DNA from: JBAXBF01 sp034429745
GTDB taxonomy: Bacteria > Chloroflexota > Anaerolineae > Anaerolineales > DRKV01
NCBI GenBank assembly: GCA_034429745.1
Contig: DAOUFY010000098.1
Coordinates: forward strand, 1 to 52,363
Length of the DNA stretch: 52,363 bases
Direction of reading: 5' to 3'
The notes under the pieces are model-generated. The model worked only from the letters and a program-made list of their open reading frames with translations. It had not been told where the DNA came from and did not search any database. A program made the position numbers and the translations under genes. Shown here one piece after another: positions 24,054-32,827 of this stretch (its first letter is position 1; each line of letters starts with the position of its first letter).

Positions 24054-26651
24054 TTACTGTGTAGCACTTACACCATCCATTTCTGGCATTTGCACATCCA
24101 TGAGGATAATATCATACGGCTGACGATGCAGTGCTTGAATCACTTCAATGCCATTGGCTGCTATATCTGCCCTCAATCCCATCCGTTCCAACATTCGCAA
24201 TGCCACTTTCTGATTGACCAAATTATCCTCTGCTAGCAAGATATGCAATGGAGCAGAAATTTTGAACTTCTGTTCTTCTTCTTCTCGGTTTTGATCAAGC
24301 TCAGGCAAGGTGATACCCACTGCTGAAACTATAGCCCTATAAAGCTGACCAACACGGATAGGCTTGAACAGTACAGCATGACAGAGATCGCAGCTATCAG
24401 GAATCACTTGTGTTCCCAATGAAGTAGTCATAATGAGCGGTAACTCTCTCAAAGATGGTTGTTCCCTTATCTTTTTCACGAGAGAACTTCCATCCTCATC
24501 TGGCAAATAAATGTCGAGAATCGCTACATCAAAGGGAGGTTGGGAAGATAACACAGATAAAGCTTCCTTAGCTGAAGAGGCACATTCTGTTTCCATGCCC
24601 CAACGTTTTACGATGTTTATCAATATTTGTTGATTGATCTTATTATCATCAACGATAAGCACCCGTTTTTCCTTTAAGTCAGGATGAGGTTGATGATGGT
24701 CTTTAATTTCTAGTATCGGTGCGCTACGAGTTTGGATGGTAAAGTGAAAGGTAGAACCTTTCCCAATGCCTTCGCTTTCCACCCACATTGTACCACCCAT
24801 CATTTCAGATAAGCGTTTGCTGATGGCAAGTCCCAATCCCGTCCCACCGTATCTGCGAGTTGTAGAAGCATCAGCCTGGCTGAAATAACGAAACAGACGG
24901 TTAATCTGTTCTTGCGATATACCAATGCCCGTATCTTTCACTGAAAAATGCAAGGTAAATACCTCATCTTGTACAAGCCCGTCCTGCAGGTGTTTTTCTT
25001 TTTCTACGGTTACTAGCACCGATCCCTGTTCAGTAAATTTCACCGCATTGCCGATCAAGTTCACCAAAATCTGCCTTAAACGTGTAATATCCCCAACAAC
25101 AAATTCCGGCACATCCTCCCCATAAATGTACCCCACATATAATTTCTTGGCAGAAGCCTTTGTACTAAGTAATTCAATGGATGATTCTATACATTCTCTT
25201 AAATTAAAAGGTTGTTGCTCCAAATCAAGCTGTTGAGCTTCAATTTTCGAAAAATCTAAAATATCATTGATGATAACAAGCAGAGCATCGCCGCTATCTC
25301 TAATCGTGCGCGCGTACTCTACTTGCTCCTTACTCAATGGTGTTTCCAGCAGCAGACTCGTCATCCCAATAATGCCGTTCAACGGGGTGCGAATTTCATG
25401 ACTCATATTTGCCAAGAATTCGCTTTTTGCATTGCTAGCCTGCAATGCCTCTTGGCGTGCACGTTCCAATTTTTGTTCGATCCTTTTGCGTGCAGTCAGG
25501 TCATGCGAAAACACTGAAACCCCAACAATTTGTCCATAGGGGTTTTCAATTGGGTTGAAGGAGATTTCTTTATACGTTGTTTCCCCTTCAATAGTCATAT
25601 CATATTCAATCGTAAATTGCTCTCCAGCAAAAGCTCGATCATAATATTTTTTCCACTGATCTTTTTGTTCCTCATTAAGACCTGGAAAAAAAGCTTGTTC
25701 TCCATATACCGTTCCACTTCCATGTTGCGACTTAATCATCTGATAGAAGGCAGAATTGGAAGAAACAACCCGGTAATGACGATCAACTGACCAAATTGCA
25801 TCATTGGTGTTCTCAATTAAGGCAATAATGCGGCTTTCTTTCTCGCGTAGCACCTCTTCCAGCCATTCTCGTTCTGTTACATCATGTCCATATGCCGAAA
25901 TAGCAACAACGGAACTCTTTGTATCGCGAATAGGTGTAAGCAGAAATTCCCAATACGACATTCCATGCTGTATAGATATTTCCTCCTGCACCACTACCTG
26001 CTGCCCATTAAATGCTCGCTCATAATACGAGCGCCATTTCTCGTTATACGCCGACGGAAATTGCGTATCAATTACCAATTCTCCGACCGAGATTTTGTAC
26101 CCTGTCAAATCCACAAACAACTGTTGGAAAGCTGGATTGGCTGCCAGCAAACGATAAGAACGATCAATAACCCACAGTGGAGCACGGTTATTTTCTATAA
26201 GAGCATCCAACCAGCGTCGATCGGATGCCATTTTTACTTGACCTCGCAGTACTGTATTGGTTATGCGCGCTAAAAAGAGCCATACCTCTTCTCCATCCAC
26301 CTCTTGAGGTATAAATTGCCCTTCAGTATGAATCAAGTTTCCGTCTCCGCCAACCATTGAAAGAGGTAAAACACCGCGCCTACCGTTGATGCACTCTTCA
26401 AAAAACCGCTGTACCTCATCTCGCTTCTCGGTTGGAAAGAGATTAAAAAAATCAGTGGAAATTAGCTCCCCTCGACCGTATCCCAAATGGCTTACGGCTG
26501 CTCGATTGACGTACACTATCTTTTCTTGAAAATCTATTAAAAAAGCCAGCTCTTCTAACACTTCGAGCAATAAGCGAATATCTTTCTTGTTATTCAATTC
26601 TTCGAATTTCATATTGGGAGACTTGCCACCACTCTTCACATTCTCTGACAA
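24054..26651 (-). CDS. Hybrid sensor histidine kinase, truncated by in-frame stop
   Basis: A multi-domain kinase of 865 residues. In order: three PAS sensor domains (about 20-130, 150-270, 275-395), HisKA with the phospho-His in FLANMSHEIRTPLNG (about 415), HATPase with DTGIGI and GTGLGLAIS (about 520-640), a first receiver (VLIVDDNKINQQ, Asp in VAILDIYLPDEDG) and a second receiver (LLAEDNLVNQKV, Asp in IILMDVQMPEMDG) that breaks off at a TAA. No membrane segment, so it senses in the cytoplasm. The start is unclear: TTG 26651, or the ATG at 26612. A TATAAT-type hexamer is at 26673-26678 (minus). The stand-alone receiver at 23418 is its likely partner. Confidence 0.93.
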   Translation of the reverse strand: MSENVKSGGKSPNMKFEELNNKKDIRLLLEVLEELAFLIDFQEKIVYVNRAAVSHLGYGRGELISTDFFNLFPTEKRDEVQRFFEECINGRRGVLPLSMVGGDGNLIHTEGQFIPQEVDGEEVWLFLARITNTVLRGQVKMASDRRWLDALIENNRAPLWVIDRSYRLLAANPAFQQLFVDLTGYKISVGELVIDTQFPSAYNEKWRSYYERAFNGQQVVVQEEISIQHGMSYWEFLLTPIRDTKSSVVAISAYGHDVTEREWLEEVLREKESRIIALIENTNDAIWSVDRHYRVVSSNSAFYQMIKSQHGSGTVYGEQAFFPGLNEEQKDQWKKYYDRAFAGEQFTIEYDMTIEGETTYKEISFNPIENPYGQIVGVSVFSHDLTARKRIEQKLERARQEALQASNAKSEFLANMSHEIRTPLNGIIGMTSLLLETPLSKEQVEYARTIRDSGDALLVIINDILDFSKIEAQQLDLEQQPFNLRECIESSIELLSTKASAKKLYVGYIYGEDVPEFVVGDITRLRQILVNLIGNAVKFTEQGSVLVTVEKEKHLQDGLVQDEVFTLHFSVKDTGIGISQEQINRLFRYFSQADASTTRRYGGTGLGLAISKRLSEMMGGTMWVESEGIGKGSTFHFTIQTRSAPILEIKDHHQPHPDLKEKRVLIVDDNKINQQILINIVKRWGMETECASSAKEALSVLSSQPPFDVAILDIYLPDEDGSSLVKKIREQPSLRELPLIMTTSLGTQVIPDSCDLCHAVLFKPIRVGQLYRAIVSAVGITLPELDQNREEEEQKFKISAPLHILLAEDNLVNQKVALRMLERMGLRADIAANGIEVIQALHRQPYDIILMDVQMPEMDGVSATQ

Positions 26652-26765
26652 TAATCAATCATACTATCGTTTATTATACCTTAACTAACCTAAGTTTATA
26701 AATTATGAAATGCAAGCGATAAGCATTATCCTATGTTCGGATAATTATGCCCCACTTAATTTAAC

Positions 26766-26802
26766 CAAACAGCGGCTATGGGATTTACATAACCGCTGTT
26801 TG
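26766..26802. terminator. Strong hairpin between kinase and bactofilin genes
   Basis: CAAACAGCGG-C-TATG pairs with CATA-A-CCGCTGTTTG around a 7-base loop: 14 paired bases with one mismatch. It lies 100 bases beyond the end of the 26902 gene. There is no adjacent T run on the minus strand, so it may be an RNA-stabilising or imperfect terminator structure. Confidence 0.5.
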
Positions 26803-26901
26803 CAATATCTGCCATTTTGTTATTTTTACTTGGTAAAGCTCTAGGGTTAGGTCTTAACTTGATGCTAGGGCTTTATACCCAGCATGCAGACTCACGTGCA
26901 C

Positions 26902-28239
26902 CTATGCTATAGGCATCATCTCCGCATTTTTTTCTTTCTTGATCATGTCTTTTCCAATAAGCACTAATGCTCCTAAGCCAAAACAAGTTGCCACAATTTT
27001 TAACAGTCCCCCTAGCAGCGGTATAGAAACCAGAAGCACCAATATAATTACACCTACAATTAAAGCTGCATAAGGGTTGTCTGCGTTGTCTGGTTTTATT
27101 TTTGCCATAATCCAGCGTCCTGCCCATAAACCAACAATCACTTTAGAAACATAGGCTGTGATAAGCAAGAACAGCGTAATGATGATGATTATTCCACCCA
27201 AACCAGTAAAGAACACACCTGCAGATAAGCCGCCTAAAGTGAGCACTCCAAACAGGATGGTAACAAGTACCAGCAACAACACCTCAAAAAGAACTGCAAT
27301 CCAGAAAAGCAAATATCCCAATGCACCATAGCCTAAACTTGGCAAAGGTTTGCTTGTCAAGGTTTCCAAAGGTTGCTGCAGTGAAGCAGGCAGCAGCCAA
27401 ACTAACAGCAATCCAATGATCAATAGTGTGATCAGCAATCGTAGTGAATCTAAAGCCCAACTTACCGCCTGAGATTGCGGAGTACTCGCTATATCTTTAG
27501 AAGGAGAGTCCGTCTCTAATTTAGGCAGCAGATGAACAGTTTGCCCTTTGACAACATTGGCAGGAATATTAGCTGATTTTGATGAGGTATAGGTGATATT
27601 TCCCTCAAGTTGAGCTGCCTCGCCAATAGAAAGCCCTCCTTTGACTGAGGGGATTGCCGGCAAATCTTCGAAGAATTGCATAGGCCAGGTTGGTGCAACA
27701 TCATCCGGCGAGCCGACTTCCACCTCAACATTCCCGCCTACTTTACCTTCAATATCAATCCCACCCGCAGCGTATTTTAGATCTTTGGCAACTTCACCGC
27801 CAAAGAAAGCTTGACTGCTGCCTCCGAGCAATGCTCCCTTAACTTGGCTGCCGGCTTTTGTCTCCATACTGTAGCTCATGGCCATAACATCCCCCTCAAC
27901 TTTTGCCTTTTCCGTCAAGATGATCACTGCCCCTACAACCCGTGCATCATCCTTCAATTCTCCATTTATGGTGATATCTTGAGCAGCTCCCATAAGGTCG
28001 CCCCCCAAAACTCCATTGATGATTACATGTCTGCCAACTACAAATAAATCCCCTTTAATAGTGCCGTCGAGGATAAATGTTTCGGCAGAGACATACAAAT
28101 CTTCATCAATCACTTCATCAGCTTTCACAGTTACGATATCTCCGCTGCGCGACTCGTAAGCACTTGCCGTTGGAACCAGAATCAGCACCAACAACAAAGT
28201 CAATACAACAATACTTATTACCCGATAATTTATTTTCAT
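26902..28239 (-). CDS. Exported polymer-forming (bactofilin-like) membrane protein
   Basis: A 445-residue protein with a cleavable-type signal (hydrophobic VLTLLLVLILVPTASA, about residues 10-27). Then comes a right-handed beta-helix-like stretch (about 30-170) of short repeats such as LDGTIKGDLFVVGRHVIINGVLGGDL, the bactofilin polymer-forming pattern, placed outside the cell. The C-terminal half has four or more membrane helices (LLITLLIIGLLLVWLLP, LFEVLLLVLVTILFG and others). CGGAGG precedes the ATG at 28239, so I prefer it to the upstream in-frame start. It may form a surface or membrane-associated filament; the function is not established. Confidence 0.85.
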   Translation of the reverse strand: MKINYRVISIVVLTLLLVLILVPTASAYESRSGDIVTVKADEVIDEDLYVSAETFILDGTIKGDLFVVGRHVIINGVLGGDLMGAAQDITINGELKDDARVVGAVIILTEKAKVEGDVMAMSYSMETKAGSQVKGALLGGSSQAFFGGEVAKDLKYAAGGIDIEGKVGGNVEVEVGSPDDVAPTWPMQFFEDLPAIPSVKGGLSIGEAAQLEGNITYTSSKSANIPANVVKGQTVHLLPKLETDSPSKDIASTPQSQAVSWALDSLRLLITLLIIGLLLVWLLPASLQQPLETLTSKPLPSLGYGALGYLLFWIAVLFEVLLLVLVTILFGVLTLGGLSAGVFFTGLGGIIIIITLFLLITAYVSKVIVGLWAGRWIMAKIKPDNADNPYAALIVGVIILVLLVSIPLLGGLLKIVATCFGLGALVLIGKDMIKKEKNAEMMPIA

Positions 28240-28427
28240 TTCGTACCTCCGAATAAATATAGAATTGAATAGTGAACTATTTCTGAACAAGAGTATAGGT
28301 TTTCTGATGGTGAGATGACTAGTGTCAAAAGTCACTAGTAAAGTAATATGACTTTATATCCGCAATTCAATACAATTTTCTACACGTAGAAAGCTCTTTT
28401 TTGCATCTCAAATAAGAAATTAAACCC

Positions 28428-28464
28428 AAAAGGGCTGCCAATTGCGTAACTTGGCAGCCCTTTT
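28428..28464 (-). terminator. Intrinsic terminator of the dehydrogenase-B12 operon
   Basis: AAAAGGGCTGCCAA (28428-28441) pairs with TTGGCAGCCCTTTT (28451-28464), a perfect 14-base stem with a 9-base loop, 29 bases past the stop of the dehydrogenase gene. On the minus strand the stem ends in TTTT followed by GGGTTT, a reasonable intrinsic terminator. Confidence 0.8.
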
Positions 28465-28492
28465 CAGCATTTTCAACAATCCATGTTGGGAC

Positions 28493-29602
28493 TTAGTACG
28501 TTACCTTGCCTTCCATAACAAATTCAGTCAGCTCACCCACACTCAAGCGAGAAATACCTAACCGTTCCGTAGTACGTCCACGGCGCCAATAATCCGTACG
28601 GTGGATAATACACGCCAGCCGAATAATGCTATCCATTCCCCTTACCGAAACTCCATACTGTATTCCTAGAGACGCTATCGGCACTAAACTCATAGGTACA
28701 TCCTCAGTAATATAGCGATGGTTGAGCAGAGCTGGGGCTTTGATGCCGTAATACCCTGGCTGATTATGAATAGCTTCATATAAGTCTTCCCCTGTGGCAT
28801 CATAAGCCATCTTCAGCCACTCTAATGCTGTGCGGGCACGAATGCCCAAAGAAGCCGCTACTGTAACTCGTTCTCGGTCAAGCACTTCCAGCACGCGTGC
28901 AACAGAAGGGGTAACACCGTCTATGTAAAACTGAAAATCACCGCGCGTCGATTCGATCCTTCCTGCATTGAGGATAGTCAACGCCGGATGAAATATTGCC
29001 CCCATATTGTTAAGCCCGGTATGCAGCACGCTCGTTCCATCAATAAATTGAGGATAAGCCTCGCGTACCACTTGCAATACTGTAGGGGTTTTCGTCGCCG
29101 GCAAAGCCGCCAATGGTACAGTAACCTTGATGCCAAATATCCGCGCTTGAGCTGGTCCATCCGAACGGCTTGCGTAAATAAATGTCTCTGCTTCAGCTAA
29201 CGTTGGATTCGCCGGGCATTGACATTCCTTTAAAACTTGGAAAAATTCTATCGCTCCTAGAGTACGGCCGGGATTAAGAAGTATAATGTGATCATCCCTC
29301 AAATAAGGTGCCATTTTTTGGGCAACTTCTGCGTGTGCGCTTGAAGGCAGTACCACCATGATCACATCTCCATGCTCTAAAGCCTCTTTAAAATCAGAAG
29401 TTGCTCGATCAATTGTTGCAAAACCTTTGGGTCCCCCCTCAAAACTCTCAAGGTCAATTCCGCCGCGTGCTTTAATTGCAGAAATATTCTCAAAGGTGCG
29501 GTTGTACAAGGTTACTGGAAATCCCATAAGGGATAAATGGGCAGCCATGGCTTTTCCTCCATGACCTGCACCAACAACCGTGAAGCGTAGTTTTGTTGTC
29601 AT
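28493..29602 (-). CDS. NAD/NADP octopine/nopaline-type dehydrogenase
   Basis: Oxidoreductase of the opine family, which reductively joins an amino acid amine and a 2-oxo acid, or the reverse; cytoplasmic. The 369-residue protein has the Rossmann motif VVGAGHGGKAMAAHL (about 9-23), a NAD(P)-adjacent VLPSSAHAE, and the octopine domain with the catalytic-type His in LNNMGAIFHPALTILNAG. AAGGAGATGCG precedes the ATG at 29602. It lies 60 bases downstream of the B12-binding enzyme gene on the same strand and ends at a clear terminator, so the two form an operon. The substrate is unknown; the B12 partner suggests an amino-acid route. Confidence 0.88.
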   Translation of the reverse strand: MTTKLRFTVVGAGHGGKAMAAHLSLMGFPVTLYNRTFENISAIKARGGIDLESFEGGPKGFATIDRATSDFKEALEHGDVIMVVLPSSAHAEVAQKMAPYLRDDHIILLNPGRTLGAIEFFQVLKECQCPANPTLAEAETFIYASRSDGPAQARIFGIKVTVPLAALPATKTPTVLQVVREAYPQFIDGTSVLHTGLNNMGAIFHPALTILNAGRIESTRGDFQFYIDGVTPSVARVLEVLDRERVTVAASLGIRARTALEWLKMAYDATGEDLYEAIHNQPGYYGIKAPALLNHRYITEDVPMSLVPIASLGIQYGVSVRGMDSIIRLACIIHRTDYWRRGRTTERLGISRLSVGELTEFVMEGKVTY

Positions 29603-29662
29603 CGCATCTCCTTTCTTTCAAACGAATGTTCCCCCTTTTGGTATATCCTTTGCCGTAAGGCT

Positions 29663-31246
29663 TTACGAAAGTTCCACACATGCCCCGCGTTCATCAATGG
29701 TGGTTACAACTGCACCGCGTGCATAAGGGTTATTTTTGAGCTGAGGGGCATCAAGTAATCCGCTGCGGACTGCTTTTCCCAACGTCGCAGCATCCAGCCA
29801 TGGATCAGGCACATCTTTTTCCGCTAAGCGGCGAATCGCCTCAAGTAGGGCTTGAGCTTCCTTGACCAACTCTGTCCGCCGTGCTTTGACTGCTGGATCA
29901 TAAGTCATATCAGCTTGACCATTGAGCGCATTTTGAATCGCCCGTCGCGCAATATTGCAGGATTCAATCACATCCTCTGCGGTAGCTGCATGATGCGCCT
30001 CGGTATGTCCTACAACGTGGACGATATGTGGTTTCAGAGCCATTTGCAAATATACACTTGTCGCCAGATGAGCTCGCGCCGCGTCCACATGCAAGGGATA
30101 GGATAGCAAACCTGTACGAGTTTGACGCCATATGCGAAATTCTTCATTTTCTAACGGCTCAATCAGATCAAGGATTGCCAGCATCTTAGCCAAATCCATC
30201 CGTTCCGAAAGACCCGGCGGGCTATTAAACATCAATTGAGCAATATAATCCTTTACCCCAAAAGCGCGGGCATTATAAGCACTGAGAAAAGCTGCTACGA
30301 CAAAAACCGTATCGGTCGCTTCGCGCATGCCCCAATGGTGCGGTTCATTCAACTCAACAGGTATGTTATGCTTTCCATACCATGCCATAACCTCTTGATG
30401 CTGCTGAATCGATCCCTCCAAATCCCACGGACCGCGCCCATCCATGCGGTTAAACCAAAACAGAGGTATGGCACACCATGCAATATTGATGGTTTCCTTA
30501 TACATTTCTGCCAACTTAATAAAATCATCTGTGCCGGAGTACGTGCGCATCAATGGATAGTTGCCGCAGCGACTAGCAGCATACAACCTCCGATAATCAT
30601 CTGCACTGCGGACGGGTACTCCTCCTGCGCCGCGCCTGCGCCGCTCTTGCCTTTCGGGATGGAAAAAGTTCTCCTGAGCATCCTGATCGATCCCTAGCGA
30701 AATAACATCAAGCACTTTTGCTTCAGCGATCAAATGTATGCCAGCTTCCGTGGCTTCCAAAGTTGGCAGTCCAAAATGATGCCTCAAGATAGGGTAAGGC
30801 GACTTCCAGCGTATGCGCTCCACCACACTTTGCGGATACGCTGTCTCTCCACTTTCAGCGGTCGTTTCACCGCGTAAGTAAGCCAGCAATTCATCTTCCG
30901 GCTCTCCCCCCTCAAACACTCGTTCGAAAAAACCCATCTGCTGCGCTTTTTTTGCTAAAGGCGGTGTTCCGGCAAAGAGAAATCGTACCCCCTTGCTCCG
31001 CAGCTCATCTGCAGCTTCAGCAAATTGAGCCAACAGACGTTCTCCAGTCTCAGGCGTTAAGCGATACGATACCCCAACCATTTGAGCTTCTTCCCGCTTC
31101 ACAGTCTCAAGAAAAGTTTCCAGCGGTACAGCCGGCCCAAGAAAAACAGTATTCCAGCCGGCCATCTGCGCAAGCCGTAAAAATTTGGATACACCAGCCA
31201 CATGCACGCACTCCCCCAACGCGCCTGCGACTACGGTATTCTTCAT
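29663..31246 (-). CDS. Cobalamin-binding enzyme, mutase-like
   Basis: A 527-residue cytoplasmic protein. Residues 1-125 form a B12-binding domain: GECVHVAGVSKFL matches the D-x-H-x-x-G loop with Cys in place of Asp but the ligand His kept, followed by GWNTVFLGPAVPLE and VGVSYRLT. The rest (about 150-490) is a TIM-barrel-like catalytic part with PVELNEPHHWGMREATDT, FNSPPGLSERMDLAKML and HIVHVVGHTEAHHAATAED. This recalls glutamate-mutase or aminomutase large subunits, but I cannot name the reaction. AAAGGAGG lies before the ATG at 31246. It is upstream of, and cotranscribed with, an octopine-type dehydrogenase. The two should act on one amino-acid-like substrate. Confidence 0.8.
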   Translation of the reverse strand: MKNTVVAGALGECVHVAGVSKFLRLAQMAGWNTVFLGPAVPLETFLETVKREEAQMVGVSYRLTPETGERLLAQFAEAADELRSKGVRFLFAGTPPLAKKAQQMGFFERVFEGGEPEDELLAYLRGETTAESGETAYPQSVVERIRWKSPYPILRHHFGLPTLEATEAGIHLIAEAKVLDVISLGIDQDAQENFFHPERQERRRRGAGGVPVRSADDYRRLYAASRCGNYPLMRTYSGTDDFIKLAEMYKETINIAWCAIPLFWFNRMDGRGPWDLEGSIQQHQEVMAWYGKHNIPVELNEPHHWGMREATDTVFVVAAFLSAYNARAFGVKDYIAQLMFNSPPGLSERMDLAKMLAILDLIEPLENEEFRIWRQTRTGLLSYPLHVDAARAHLATSVYLQMALKPHIVHVVGHTEAHHAATAEDVIESCNIARRAIQNALNGQADMTYDPAVKARRTELVKEAQALLEAIRRLAEKDVPDPWLDAATLGKAVRSGLLDAPQLKNNPYARGAVVTTIDERGACVELS

Positions 31247-31266
31247 AGTTGCCTCCTTTCAAAGGT

Positions 31267-31848
31267 CTATTTATTTTTTCTTATGTTAAGATAGCGGCGG
31301 TAATGCGTAGAAGGTGGAAAATAACCCTGATTAGCTGATCGGACCTCTTCAATGGTGTAGAAAGCTTTAGGATTTACTTCTTGAATAATTTTTATAACTT
31401 CCTCTAAATCTTTGCGCTTTATAATGGTAAAAATTAAACCTACCTGCCCGCTTGCTCCATAAGCTGGCAAATGAGTAGCTCCAAAGCCGGCTTGCCGCAA
31501 ACGTGTTGCTAACTCATCAGCTTGCTGAACGAGAATAACGCGTACTGCAACCATGCCTATTGCCAGCCGGTCTTCTAACGTCAGCCCAACATAATTCCCC
31601 GCAGCAAAACCAGCTGCATAGGCAATATAGCATAAAGGGTTCGTTAAATTGCGGACAATTTGCCCCATTGCTACGATCCAGACCAATATTTCAAAAAACC
31701 CAAAGAGAGGAGCCAAATTACGCCTACCATGCGCTACAAAAATAATCCGCATGGTGCCTAGACTAACATCAATAATGCGCGCTAAAAATATTGCTAGCGG
31801 CAATATAACCCACGTAAATAATTCACTATTAATAAAAGGTAAGTCCAT
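31267..31848 (-). CDS. UPF0316 membrane protein (DUF5698 + DUF2179)
   Basis: A 193-residue protein with three N-terminal membrane helices (about 10-105; FLARIIDVSLGTMRIIFVA is the family signature) and a soluble C-terminal DUF2179 domain (about 110-175, GLIFTIIKRKDLEEVIKII). Members are conserved but uncharacterised; the soluble domain may bind a nucleotide or small ligand. Its ATG overlaps the stop of the PfkB kinase gene by one base (TAATG), so translation is coupled, and it ends 21 bases upstream of the B12 gene start. The two groups may be one long operon. Confidence 0.9.
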   Translation of the reverse strand: MDLPFINSELFTWVILPLAIFLARIIDVSLGTMRIIFVAHGRRNLAPLFGFFEILVWIVAMGQIVRNLTNPLCYIAYAAGFAAGNYVGLTLEDRLAIGMVAVRVILVQQADELATRLRQAGFGATHLPAYGASGQVGLIFTIIKRKDLEEVIKIIQEVNPKAFYTIEEVRSANQGYFPPSTHYRRYLNIRKNK

Positions 31849-32810
31849 TAAAGAGACAATAAAGCATCTAATTTGCCTTGGTCATTAAATTGAGTGCGGA
31901 AACGCGCTATATACTCGTTTATGGTAAAGGAATACCCTTGAGTACCGCGCTGCTCAAGACAATATGCCGCACTCAGCGCGCCCATTTGTGCGCAGGTTGT
32001 TATGTCAAATCCGAAACTATATCCAGCTAAAAATCCGCCCCGAAAAGCATCCCCTACACCGGTTGGGTCAACAATAGTTTGTGGTGGAAAAATAGGTACA
32101 TCTATTATATTGCCTTCATGATAAATTTGTGAGCCCTTAGCTCCTAAGGTTACCAACACTAATGGCACTTGCTTAATTATATCTTTTTCACTCAACCCGG
32201 TTTTGCTTTGGATTAACCCAAATTCGTATTCATTGACGAACAATGCCCAAGCTGATTGTATTCCAGTTTTTAACTGTTCACCATTCAAGCGCGGCAGCTG
32301 CTGACTTGGATCGTAGAGATAGGGAATACCTAGCTCAGCGCATTCGCGGCAGAACTTAACCATCGCCTGCGGATCATTGGGAGATATCACCACTAGCTGC
32401 GGCGGAGGATTTAAGTCTCGAATACTCTGTTCAACTGCATTTGCCATTGCCCCTGTATAAAATGAGCATATTTGTGCATTGGCTTGATCGGTATTCGCAA
32501 AGAAGGAAGCAGTAAATTTATCCGGCACTACATAAATCGCCGATGTATCCACCCCTTGTTTTTCCAGCCATTGGCGATAGTCACCAAAATCCTGGCCCAC
32601 AGCTGCCATCAAGCGCGGCTTTACTCCAAACAATGCTAATCCATAAGCGATATTGGCTGCACAACCACCGCGTTCTCTAACCATCGTATCTACCAAAAAT
32701 GAAAGCGAGATAGACTCTATGCGATCTACTAGTATATGTTCCTTGAAATAACCCGGAAACGTCATTAAATAATCATACGCCACAGAGCCGGTGATAACAA
32801 TATCTTTCAT
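31848..32810 (-). CDS. PfkB-family carbohydrate kinase
   Basis: Phosphorylates a sugar or nucleoside with ATP; cytoplasmic. The 320-residue protein has the N-terminal GCAANIAYGLALFG substrate motif (about 50-63) and the C-terminal DPTGVGDAFRGGFLAGY with the catalytic Asp in G-x-G-D (about 256). The VVREAG-type GGCAANIA form is seen in adenosine kinase and fructosamine-type kinases, so substrate is not settled. AGGAGTAAGAT precedes the ATG at 32810. It lies 18 bases downstream of the SIS gene. A PfkB kinase beside a SIS isomerase/deglycase recalls the fructoselysine pair FrlD-FrlB, which is an inference only. Confidence 0.9.
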   Translation of the reverse strand: MKDIVITGSVAYDYLMTFPGYFKEHILVDRIESISLSFLVDTMVRERGGCAANIAYGLALFGVKPRLMAAVGQDFGDYRQWLEKQGVDTSAIYVVPDKFTASFFANTDQANAQICSFYTGAMANAVEQSIRDLNPPPQLVVISPNDPQAMVKFCRECAELGIPYLYDPSQQLPRLNGEQLKTGIQSAWALFVNEYEFGLIQSKTGLSEKDIIKQVPLVLVTLGAKGSQIYHEGNIIDVPIFPPQTIVDPTGVGDAFRGGFLAGYSFGFDITTCAQMGALSAAYCLEQRGTQGYSFTINEYIARFRTQFNDQGKLDALLSL

Positions 32811-32827
32811 ATCTTACTCCTATTAAT

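Noticed and set aside
24054..24056. Stop codon reassignment or selenocysteine-like recoding in the hybrid kinase
   Set aside because: The codon is TAA and no other gene in the window uses TAA as sense; a point mutation is simpler.
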